A DNA stretch of 64,000 nt from JACVRW01 sp963764665 (GTDB taxonomy: Bacteria > Actinomycetota > Thermoleophilia > Solirubrobacterales > Thermoleophilaceae), in contig CAVXTL010000021.1 in NCBI GenBank assembly GCA_963764665.1, positions 124,001 to 188,000 on the forward strand. Direction: 5' to 3'. Both the position numbers and the translations under genes were made by a program. Of this stretch, positions 34,701-41,143 are shown in pieces. Positions within the stretch are counted from its first letter, which is position 1, and every line of letters begins with the position of its first letter. The notes beneath the pieces are model-generated. The model was not told the origin of the DNA. It did not search any database and saw nothing but the letters and a program-made list of their open reading frames with translations.

Positions 34701-36053
34701 GGCGGCGAGCACGTGGACAAGGTGCGCGTGCTGAACCTCTTCGAGAACCCGATCGTGGCGGACCTCGACTCCACGCTGGCGGGCCCGGAGGTGGTGAAGG
34801 GCGGGCTCACCCTGAACCAGCTCCTCAACCTCGGCGTGGCCGTCGGGCAGAACCTTCCCTACAACCACGTGATGCAGGCGTGGAACGGGCAGACCGGCGC
34901 GTCGCTCCCGGCCTTCCCGCAGGCGGTCGAGGACTACCAGCTGCTGTCCAGCCCGGCGGTGGCCGACGTGTCAGCCGCGGCCGGCAAGGAGGTGATCGTC
35001 GGCACGGGGCTCTACTACCTGCGCAACATCAACTCCACGGGTGCCGAGGGAGCCGGGTGGCCGAAGTTCACGGGTGGCTGGCTGTTCGGCGTTCCCACTG
35101 TGGGCGACGCGGACGGCGACGGCAACCTGGAGGTGGCCGCGCTCACGCGCGAGGGCAACTCCTTCCTCTGGGACACCGATAGACCCGCATGCGGCGGCAA
35201 CGACGAATGGTGGACCTCACGCCACGACGAGTGGTCCACCGGCGCCTACGGCGTGGACAGTCGCCCGCCCGGCACGCCGACCCAGCTCAGCGTCACGCGC
35301 AGCGGCCGGGCGGCCACGCTCTCGTTCAAGGCGCCCGGCGACGACTGGCTGTGCGGCAAGGCGCGCCGTTACCGGATCGTCAAGTCCACCGGCGCGATCG
35401 ATCACCCGACCGACGGCGAGGTGGTGGGCGACTTCGACGCCGATGCCACCTCCGGCCAGACCGAGACGCGAACGGTCGCCGAGATCGGCCAGAAGACGGC
35501 GCGGGTGGCGGTGCTCTACCAGGATGACGCGGGCAACTGGGGCCGGCTCGCTTCGGCCGCGGTGCCGGCCCCAGGGGTCGGCTTCCTGTTCGGCCGCGGG
35601 AACCCCGGCGGGTCGTTCAGCGCCACGAGCGGCAACGTCAAGCGCGCCTCGCGCTTCTTCCTGTGGTTCCCGGCCACGGTTCGGTCCTTGACCGTCCACG
35701 CGGACGGCAACGGCGGAGGCACCGGATCGCAGAAGGTGAAGGGGCTCATCTACGCCGACCAGGCCGGACAGCCCGGCTCGCTGCTCACCAGCAGCTTCGA
35801 GTTCACCATCAACGCCGGCCGGCCCCCGGGGTGGGTCGGCCTCTATCTGCCATACACGGTGGATTTCAGGCCCGGCTGGTACTGGCTCGGCATCCAGACG
35901 AGCGTCCAGCACAACGTGGCGCGCTACTCCTGGCAGTCCGTGGCGGGCTCACGGCGCTACAACCTCGACGCCTTCGCCGACGGGCCGGCCACCCCCTTCG
36001 GGCCCCCGATCACCGACGACCAGTCGATAGCCATCCACGCACTGGGGTTCTGA
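31755..36053 (+). CDS. Large secreted subtilase with Ca-binding insert and FG-GAP/VCBS repeats
   Basis: 1,432 residues from GTG. A signal peptide (about 20-38, VAAPALGAFPG) precedes an S8 peptidase domain. The triad is readable: Asp146 in IAILDTGI, His261 in NHGSGRAVEAG, and Ser428 in TGSQATGQAAGAAGLV, which replaces the usual GTSMATPHVAGAAAL. Between Asp and His lies an acidic insert with EF-hand-like NNDGAFDVDD and DGDGDNDGNGYVDD, likely calcium-binding. From about 650 to 1180 there are FG-GAP/VCBS-type beta-propeller blades (DLNGDNQLDIVEAD, DVDGDLEPEIVD, DADGDGNLEVAALT). The end has two Ig-like domains. Probably an extracellular protease with a beta-propeller binding region. Confidence 0.92.
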   Translation: MKRLRPAAPRSLKIRGRARRLAVAALIACLLVAAPALGAFPGANPDESVRLGTPNDPDFDSCEPDNDGGATCSNVFDEELERFGFAPNASQLTALYKPPFDAHVTRLQAQNTAAGRNPLGQVSGVSADRAWKRSIGRPDVEIAILDTGIRWNNTQLRKKIALNEAELPTPQTTGGATCAQDDCNNDGAFDVDDFANDPRVSVSDGHAESDSLLDASDLIAAFDGDGDNDGNGYVDDIAGWDFFDDDNDPYDASSYSSASNHGSGRAVEAGSQTNDGAGGTGVCPRCQIVPLRSWDTFVMDVNNFSQAVLYAADNNIEVVEGAVGGLFNSRFGRAAFREAYRKGVFLAIVSSDLNTADNNIPTVYDEAMQVQGSVSDVEGLGQSSAEIGAFLGDLGIPTSAPIGTWFRNSGTTQYGGHAHVVMPAVTGSQATGQAAGAAGLVASFGRQKTPGAPLEPNEIKQLLTLTAEDVVAQNTTGLGVADPAQVGWDQHFGYGRPDLGLALERIDQGKIPPQALITGPDWFAPLNLARQTSVQISGRLSAKRAAGYTWKLQWAPGIEPAEADFQDVGTQSASAPIDGALGTINLNTVRAALDARTGGGATTDPTAPAKGPGDKDPNEPAFTVRVVVTDTAGNRGEDRKVLFAYRDTTLHAGWARHTGTGGEASQRMFDLNGDNQLDIVEADSSGELSVLKADGTPLASFNGGQPVRTLTYANVHAGAPSYAQVAPPREVLRTPAIGDVDGDLEPEIVDSAGEHVYAWNADGSVVPGFPVRIDPARSAPALRTRENHIKRGFIASPTLGDLVGGPALEIVVPSLDQHVYAWNGQGNALPGFPSKLRDPALDGAEIINTAALGNIAGDARPEIVVPTAEFDPDPTAPGTPSGPLDLAGTIRGGVTNILANALGGSGRTYALGANGAVLPGWPIKPNGAVPDALPLVGPGVDHVLANVDADPLLEVIGNVATGDVEAHNGDGSAVTTYDASPAGGEHVDKVRVLNLFENPIVADLDSTLAGPEVVKGGLTLNQLLNLGVAVGQNLPYNHVMQAWNGQTGASLPAFPQAVEDYQLLSSPAVADVSAAAGKEVIVGTGLYYLRNINSTGAEGAGWPKFTGGWLFGVPTVGDADGDGNLEVAALTREGNSFLWDTDRPACGGNDEWWTSRHDEWSTGAYGVDSRPPGTPTQLSVTRSGRAATLSFKAPGDDWLCGKARRYRIVKSTGAIDHPTDGEVVGDFDADATSGQTETRTVAEIGQKTARVAVLYQDDAGNWGRLASAAVPAPGVGFLFGRGNPGGSFSATSGNVKRASRFFLWFPATVRSLTVHADGNGGGTGSQKVKGLIYADQAGQPGSLLTSSFEFTINAGRPPGWVGLYLPYTVDFRPGWYWLGIQTSVQHNVARYSWQSVAGSRRYNLDAFADGPATPFGPPITDDQSIAIHALGF

Positions 36054-36223
36054 GGTGAGCGCACGAGTCCGACCGGCAGCAGGTGTAAAAAGCCGGACTT
36101 TGCGGCATAAGCCGAGTGGCTTTGCCAAGTTTGGCGCAGGAGAACCAGTGCGGACGGGTAAACCTCCCGGAGTCATCTGCATCCGCACGGAAAGCCGCAG
36201 AGTGTTGGAGCTACAGGATTGGC
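36054..36223 (+). promoter_or_regulatory. Structured 5' leader overlapping the start codon of the VDP-repeat protein
   Basis: This 165-base gap is less GC-rich than its surroundings and folds well. GCCAA (36124-36128) can pair with TTGGC (36219-36223), which holds the TTG start codon. Inside, GTGCGGA (36148-36154) pairs with TCCGCAC (36182-36188), enclosing CGGG/CCCG (36155-36158 with 36166-36169). Upstream are two small hairpins, GCCG/CGGC and GCC/GGC. The ribosome site GGAG (36207-36210) lies within the closed domain. Unpaired blocks GGAGAACC, GGGTAAACC and GAGCTACAGG recall elements of the ydaO (cyclic-di-AMP) class, but the order and lengths do not match well enough to name it. Confidence 0.55.
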
Positions 36224-37181
36224 AGGGGAAGCGCACATAGCTGAAGGAACGTGGGGGATCAGGGCGCTCGTCCTCGTCCTGGCGCTCGTCGCTGCCTGCG
36301 TCCTCCCGGCCACGGCCTCCGCCCAGCTTCCCGTCGCGCTCCCCGATGTCACGCCGGTCGTCTCGGACCTCACCGAGGCCGCGGGGCTCCCCTCGGTACC
36401 GGAGACGGTCAACCCCGTCGTCACTCCGCTCGAGCCGGTGGTGGACCCGGTCACCGACGCGGTCGATCCCGTCGTGGACCCGGTGATCGATCCGGTCCCG
36501 GTCGACCCGGTGGTCACTCCGGTCGATCCGGTGATCGACCCCGTCGTGGACCCGGTCGTCGAGGTCGTCGAGGTCGTCGTGCCCGATACCGAAACCACCG
36601 TGCCACCGCCCGTCGACCCGACAGTCGACCCGACAGTCGAAGCCACGCTGCCCGACGTCCCGGCGCCCGTGGTGGAAGGCCCTCTCTCGACCCCGCCGTT
36701 GGGTCCGGCCGCGGCTAGTCCCACCGACGTCGGCGCGGTACCTCCCTCGCCGGTACTCCTCAACTTGCCGGTCGCGTCGTCGCCGGCGCCTGCGCTGAAG
36801 GTCGCGAGGCTCTCGAAGACGCGGCCGTTCCCGGGAACCGACCTGGGCGATCTCTGGATCGACGCCGCGCCGGCGCCGGTGCACCCGCTCGCCCCCGGTC
36901 TCGGCGTCAGCGGCGCCCCCAGCTCCGACGGTGGCCCCGATGGCTCACCGCACGGCGGCGGTGGCCCCGCGCCCGAGCCCTCGCCACCGCCCTCGTCGCA
37001 GGGTCCCGGCGGACCCTCGATGGGCAGCGCCTCCTCTGGTACCGGCTCCTTCGCGGGAGCAGTCTTTGCCGCGTTCCTTGCGCTCATGGGCCTGGCGGCC
37101 CTGCGCTCGAGCCGGCTCATCGAGGCCGCCGCCTGTCTCAGGCCGCAGGCCCATCTCGCACTCCTCGAGCGCCCCGGCTAG
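36219..37181 (+). CDS. Surface protein with Val-Asp-Pro repeats and C-terminal membrane helix
   Basis: 320 residues. A signal peptide ends near 35 (ATASAQLP). Residues 66-120 are a run of PVVDPV, DPVIDPV and PVDPVVTP units, an extended Pro-rich acidic stalk. Residues 150-230 have few features. Residues 231-275 are Gly/Ser/Pro-rich, followed by one transmembrane helix (about 277-296) and a short basic tail. This is the architecture of a wall-spanning stalk anchored in the membrane. No catalytic domain is seen. The TTG start is chosen because GGAG lies eight bases upstream and no ATG or GTG occurs in frame before the signal peptide. A strong hairpin and then the recombinase-fold fusion gene follow. 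Confidence 0.8.
   Translation: MAGEAHIAEGTWGIRALVLVLALVAACVLPATASAQLPVALPDVTPVVSDLTEAAGLPSVPETVNPVVTPLEPVVDPVTDAVDPVVDPVIDPVPVDPVVTPVDPVIDPVVDPVVEVVEVVVPDTETTVPPPVDPTVDPTVEATLPDVPAPVVEGPLSTPPLGPAAASPTDVGAVPPSPVLLNLPVASSPAPALKVARLSKTRPFPGTDLGDLWIDAAPAPVHPLAPGLGVSGAPSSDGGPDGSPHGGGGPAPEPSPPPSSQGPGGPSMGSASSGTGSFAGAVFAAFLALMGLAALRSSRLIEAAACLRPQAHLALLERPG
36414..36578. repeat. In-frame GTCGACCC/GATCCGGT-type repeat tract
   Basis: Short degenerate units encoding Asp-Pro-Val (GACCCGGTC, GATCCGGTG, GACCCCGTC) recur about a dozen times. Codon choice varies between units, which argues for selection on the peptide rather than very recent slippage. Confidence 0.7.
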
Positions 37182-37198
37182 CAGCGCCGCTGGCTCTA

Positions 37199-37228
37199 AG
37201 CCGGACGCCTGACGTCCGGCTCGTTTTC
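37199..37228 (+). terminator. Terminator or attenuator hairpin between the two locus genes
   Basis: AGCCGGACG (37199-37207) pairs perfectly with CGTCCGGCT (37213-37221) around a five-base loop and is followed by CGTTTTC. It sits 17 bases after the stop of the VDP-repeat gene and about 20 bases before the ribosome site of the next gene. It may lower or gate read-through into the fusion gene. Confidence 0.75.
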
Positions 37229-37249
37229 CGCTCGAACAAGGAGTGAACG

Positions 37250-38581
37250 ATGGTTGGAACAACGAGAGCCTGGCCCACCGGCGCCGGGTTGCTGCTGGGG
37301 ATGGTGCTGCTGCTGGGCGTCTCCCAGGCCGCGCTGGCGGCTGAGCCGTCCACGGGCGGTCTGCTCGCCCGCGGAGCGGGCTTTGCCAAGCCGCAGGGAT
37401 CGGAGCGGGTCAAGCTGCTTCAGCGGCGGCTGCAGGCCGTCGGTGTGCGCCCAGGCCCGATCGACGGAAGGTTCGGTCCGAGGACCGAGCGCGCCGTGCG
37501 CCGCGCACAGCGGCGCTGGGACGTGAAGGCGGACGGCGTGGTGGGACCGCGGACGCGGTCGGTGCTCGCCGCGCGCCTGGCGGTGGTTCGCAGGCGAACC
37601 GAAGCTCCGTCGCCCGCGGCTCGTGTGCGGCGGCCGAGCGAGGCGCCCGCGGCCGGACCGTCCACGCCCGCCACGACCTCGCCCGCGGATGAGGGCGACC
37701 GCCCATGGATCCTGATCGCGCTGGCCGCGGCGGGGTTGGGGCTCGGTGCCACGCTGCTAGCGCGGCACGGCATGACGGTGGTGCGCCGCCGGCGAGTCGC
37801 GCCGGCGATCGTGCCGCTCGGCAGGGGCCTCGAGCTCGAAGGCGTGAGCGAGGATCCGGAGATCGGCCGCTTCAGCGGCACGGCGTATGCCGTCGAGATC
37901 CCCGAGCTGCGGGACAAGGAGAAGCGGGCCAGGGGCAGCCGCTTCTACGTGCTCGACCCGAAGCGGAAGCTGCCGTTCTGGGTCCGGTACGCCGAGGTGC
38001 AGACGCCTCTGCCGCCGGCGCTTCAGGCGCACCCGGAGCCGTGGGAGCTCCAGGGCGCACTGCGTCCCGGTGCGGAGGTGCTCGGATACGTGACCGTCCC
38101 GACCACGTGCCCGGAGCGCCATGCCGAGCTGTTCGCTCAGATCGAGTCGATCGAGCGGCTCTGCAAGCGTCGCGGCTTCCGCCTGATCGGGGTGGTCCGC
38201 GACGAGAACCCGGGTGAGCAGGAGACGCTCGAGCGTCCGGGCATCATCTACGCGCTCGAGCAGTTCGCCGCGGCGCGGGCGAGCGGCCTCGTGGTGTCGG
38301 ACGTGACGCGCCTCGGGCGGTCACGTGCCGAGATCGACGACCTGCTCGGCCGTCTCTCCGGGCGCGGCGTGTCGCTGTTGACCCTGGAGCCGGAGCTCGA
38401 CACCTCGACCGCTGCCGGCGAGGAGGCCGTGCGGACGATCGCGGCGGTGGGCAGCCGGCCGCGAGTGGTCGCGAATGGGGGGCGCCCACGCCGGGCCCGC
38501 GTGCGCGGCAACGGCAACGGGAGCGCCGTGCGCAGGCAGGGGGATGCGGAGCCCGCCGGAGCCGTCGAGAGCGGGCGCTGA
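37250..38581 (+). CDS. Peptidoglycan-binding / transmembrane / pseudo-serine-recombinase fusion
   Basis: 443 residues, with AAGGAG before the ATG. A signal peptide (about 1-31) leads to a PG_binding_1 domain at 51-110 (VKLLQRRLQAVGVRPGPIDG, GPRTERAVRRAQRRW, DGVVGPRT). A Pro/Ala linker, a transmembrane helix (153-172) and the stop-transfer RRRR (179-182) follow. Residues 185-270 are unassigned. Residues 276-402 have the serine resolvase fold: LGYVTVP where YxRVS is expected, IESIERLCKRRGFRLIGVVRDENPG, ERPGIIYAL, VVSDVTRLGRSRAEIDDLL and LDTSTAAGEEA. The catalytic Ser is Pro284 and the partner Arg is Thr282, so strand cleavage is not expected. No DNA-binding HTH follows. Topology predicts the wall domain outside and the resolvase-like domain inside. 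Function unknown; a signalling or scaffold role is inference. Confidence 0.88.
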   Translation: MVGTTRAWPTGAGLLLGMVLLLGVSQAALAAEPSTGGLLARGAGFAKPQGSERVKLLQRRLQAVGVRPGPIDGRFGPRTERAVRRAQRRWDVKADGVVGPRTRSVLAARLAVVRRRTEAPSPAARVRRPSEAPAAGPSTPATTSPADEGDRPWILIALAAAGLGLGATLLARHGMTVVRRRRVAPAIVPLGRGLELEGVSEDPEIGRFSGTAYAVEIPELRDKEKRARGSRFYVLDPKRKLPFWVRYAEVQTPLPPALQAHPEPWELQGALRPGAEVLGYVTVPTTCPERHAELFAQIESIERLCKRRGFRLIGVVRDENPGEQETLERPGIIYALEQFAAARASGLVVSDVTRLGRSRAEIDDLLGRLSGRGVSLLTLEPELDTSTAAGEEAVRTIAAVGSRPRVVANGGRPRRARVRGNGNGSAVRRQGDAEPAGAVESGR

Positions 38582-38597
38582 CAAGGGGCGGAGGGCC

Positions 38598-38629
38598 GGC
38601 GGTGCGGCTCACGGACGAGCCGCACCGCC
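38598..38629. terminator. Bidirectional terminator hairpin between convergent genes
   Basis: GGCGGTGCGGCTC (38598-38610) pairs perfectly with GAGCCGCACCGCC (38617-38629) around ACGGAC, a 13-pair stem in the gap between the fusion gene and the minus-strand lipoprotein. It has no T-run but would be very stable. Confidence 0.7.
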
Positions 38630-38637
38630 CTCCTCGC

Positions 38638-39008
38638 CTAGTCCTCGGCGAAGGGGGCGAAGCTATCGGCGCGCGCGTACAGCTTGTATAGCCGGAAGGT
38701 CGCGGCGTACGGCCGCTGGCAGATGCTGTCGAGCACGCGGTACGCGGCCTTGTCGGAGAGCTCCGGGGTCTGGACCGCGCTGTCCTTGAGGTTGACCTGC
38801 CGGCGGATCTCGTCGATCGTGGCAAGCCGCTCGTCACGGTTGCCGCCGGTCCAGTCTCGGCATTGAGCGAGCGGCGCCACCGAGCCCGCCAGCACGTCGC
38901 CCACCGGCTTGGCCTTCTTGGCGGCCGGCTCCGAGTCCCCCCGCAAGACGCCAGCAGCAACGCGGCGAGGAGGGCCGCCGGGCCCCCTCGCCTGAGCGCG
39001 TGCTTCAC
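38638..39008 (-). pseudogene. Small lipoprotein interrupted at a G6 homopolymer
   Basis: From GTG 39006-39008 the frame gives a lipoprotein signal, KHALRRGGPAALLAALLLAS then Cys-Gly-Gly. The rest of the protein, DSEPAAKKAKPVGDVLAGS through to SFAPFAED at 38638, lies in another frame. Adding one G to the six-G run (plus-strand C run at 38937-38942) joins them as CGGDSEPAAKK, giving about 123 residues. The mature part has Cys-containing helices (LAQCRDWTGGNRDERLATIDEIRRQVN). Either a sequencing or assembly homopolymer error or true on/off variation. It follows the beta-helix gene closely, with the ribosome site GGAG overlapping that gene's end. Function unknown. Confidence 0.7.
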
Positions 39009-39012
39009 AGGC

Positions 39013-41070
39013 CTACTCCGGGGGCTCCGAGTCGGCGATGCCCGTGACCTCGTCGACCTTGTCCTGGAGCTGCTTGGCTCGCGCCGTCTTGAGGAACTCG
39101 CGAGCGCCCTTGGCAAAGGCCTCCTGCTTGGCCGTGGCCGCGGGTGAGCCCGGCTGCGGCGGGAGCGTGTACCAGTCGCACTGCTCGGGGGGCAGGTCGC
39201 CCTCCCGCGCCATGAAGCACGAGAGCAGGTAGGACAGCTTCACGCCGTCGCCGCCACGCGTGCTGGTGCAGTCCGTGGGCAGGGAGTCGTTGCCGTCTCC
39301 GACACCCGAGCCGGTCACGCCCGCGAGCGTGCCGTCGGACCCGACGTTGTTGTACCAGCAGTTGCCGGAGACGGTGCCGAGACCGCCCTCGTCCCACCAG
39401 AAGTCCACGCCGTTCTTGGCGACGCCGCGGGTCGGCCCCACGTTGTTGCCGAACTTGTACAGGGCGTCGAAGGGACGGAAGCCCCGCGGCACGCGGCCCA
39501 GCTGGTTGTCGTAGTAGCGGTTGCCGCATGACGTGGAGAGCGTCGGGTTCACGCGGCCGTCGCTCTTGCACGCGCCGCCCGGGTTGATGTTGCCCTCGGG
39601 AGTGACGAGGAAGTCCGGGATCGAGAGCAGCCATGCGCCGGCGCGCCAGTTGTCCCAGATCCAGTTGTCGTGCACCCGGCCGGAGTTGTGGCCGGCCCAG
39701 AAGATGCCGACCCCGGAGGGCAGGATCCCCACCACCGGATCCACCGGCGGGTTCTCGCCGAAGAGGTCCAGGTTGTTCGAGTAGATGTAGTTGTGATCCA
39801 CCTGAACGCCGTCGGCCGGGTAGCCGGGATGGCCGCCCGCCGAGATGGTGTCGGTCGAGATGCCTGCGGTGTTGCCGTAGATGTTGTTCTGCGTGAGCCG
39901 CACCGCGTTGCCCATGGAGCCCGAGTAGGCCAGGACGCTGCCGCGCATGTCGCAGCGCCGCACCGTGGTGTTGATCCGCGGGGCGTCGGGATAGAAGGAC
40001 AGGTCGGCCTGCTCGCCGGTCTCCGGCGCGGCGCCCGGGTAGAGCACCGCGTCGCCCGACCCGAATCCGTCGCAGTCGGTGTAGAGGCCGTGGTCGGAGG
40101 TGAACGTCAGGTTGCCGTAGTCGGCGGCCCAGAACATCTTCACGGTGTCGATGCGGTAGCCGTCGGTCTCCTCGACGTAGATGCCGTGCTCGAGGGCTCC
40201 ACGCGCCGTCAGGTTGTGGACCACGAAGCCGTCCGCGCGGTCGACGCGGATGATCACGTGCTTGTCCAGGGTGAGCGGCCGCGCCTCGGGATGGCTCGAC
40301 TCGTAGTCCGATGCGCCGTCCACGATCACGTCGGTGGGCACCACGCCCGTGCCCTCGAGCTGGAGGTTGCAGCGCACGCAGGCGCCCGCGTCGGGGATGC
40401 CCTGGCGGTTCATGAGCGGTGGGCTGGGCGGAGGCAGGGGCGGAACGGCGCGGCCCGCCACGTGGACCAGGTTCTGGTCGTTGGGACAGGTGACCTGGTA
40501 GCGATAGCTCGGGGTCTTGGCCCCGCCCCGGTCCGTCTGGGTCATGTCTGCGCAGCGCGGGTCGTTAAGCGGCTGTGCGCGCGACGTGGGCTCGGTGTAC
40601 GTGCCCGGGAGCACGATCACGCGGTCGTTGTTCCCGGATGCGGTCACGGCGGGCTGGATCTCGCTGTACTTGCACTTGCGCGCGAGGGAGAGGTTCAGCG
40701 AGAGCAGCTGGTTGGCGTCGCGCCGGCTCAGGTAGAGCTTCGGCTGGCTCGGGCGCAGCCGGTAGCCGTGCTTGCGCGCCTTGGAGATCGACTCGCGCAG
40801 CAGGTCGATCGACTTCCAGCCGCCGCGGCCCTGGCAGACCACGCGCACGTCGGCGTAGCTCTTGCGGTGGTGCTTGTTGTAGACGGCTGACGAGAGCGAG
40901 CGCAGCTCCGGCACCTTGCCGCCCGCGGCCGGGTACACCGACCGGTCGGGGTTGGGGTCGGGCCAATAGGAGGGCCGTTCCAGATGGGCGAACGCCATGG
41001 CGGGCAGCACCAGAGTGCCGAGCACCACGCCCATCAAGATCAGACAACGCCGGAACGACCCGTTCTTCAC
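39013..41070 (-). CDS. Secreted right-handed beta-helix protein
   Basis: 685 residues from GTG, with GGGGAG upstream. A signal peptide (about 8-28, LPAMAFAH) is followed by about 120 residues of mixed structure. A parallel beta-helix then spans about 130-560: VIVLPGTYTEP, VIIRVDRADGFVVHNLTARG, GIYVEETDGYRIDTVKMFWA, AVRLTQNNIYGNTAGI, DHNYIYSNNLDLFGEN and VHDNWIWDNWRAGAWLL show the repeating Asn-rich turns of NosD/pectate-lyase-like solenoids. No lyase catalytic triad is certain, so it may bind polysaccharide or be structural. The C-terminus is a charged helix (about 640-680). It is upstream of the frameshifted lipoprotein in one transcript. Confidence 0.88.
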   Translation of the reverse strand: MKNGSFRRCLILMGVVLGTLVLPAMAFAHLERPSYWPDPNPDRSVYPAAGGKVPELRSLSSAVYNKHHRKSYADVRVVCQGRGGWKSIDLLRESISKARKHGYRLRPSQPKLYLSRRDANQLLSLNLSLARKCKYSEIQPAVTASGNNDRVIVLPGTYTEPTSRAQPLNDPRCADMTQTDRGGAKTPSYRYQVTCPNDQNLVHVAGRAVPPLPPPSPPLMNRQGIPDAGACVRCNLQLEGTGVVPTDVIVDGASDYESSHPEARPLTLDKHVIIRVDRADGFVVHNLTARGALEHGIYVEETDGYRIDTVKMFWAADYGNLTFTSDHGLYTDCDGFGSGDAVLYPGAAPETGEQADLSFYPDAPRINTTVRRCDMRGSVLAYSGSMGNAVRLTQNNIYGNTAGISTDTISAGGHPGYPADGVQVDHNYIYSNNLDLFGENPPVDPVVGILPSGVGIFWAGHNSGRVHDNWIWDNWRAGAWLLSIPDFLVTPEGNINPGGACKSDGRVNPTLSTSCGNRYYDNQLGRVPRGFRPFDALYKFGNNVGPTRGVAKNGVDFWWDEGGLGTVSGNCWYNNVGSDGTLAGVTGSGVGDGNDSLPTDCTSTRGGDGVKLSYLLSCFMAREGDLPPEQCDWYTLPPQPGSPAATAKQEAFAKGAREFLKTARAKQLQDKVDEVTGIADSEPPE

Positions 41071-41143
41071 TCCACTCCCCCTCTGTAGACAGCTTCGCGC
41101 ACGCTATCCGACGGGGGCCGTACCCCGCTAGGGGGAACCGCTC

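Noticed and set aside
36060..36218. Cyclic-di-GMP-I riboswitch in the second leader
   Set aside because: It has GGGTAAACC and GAAAGCC pieces, but the GCAAAGCC and CCGGGTTACCG core blocks are not in the right order or spacing.
37250..38581. Sign of a mobile element or prophage because of the resolvase fold
   Set aside because: No inverted repeats, att-like duplications, transposase or phage genes nearby, and the catalytic Ser is absent.
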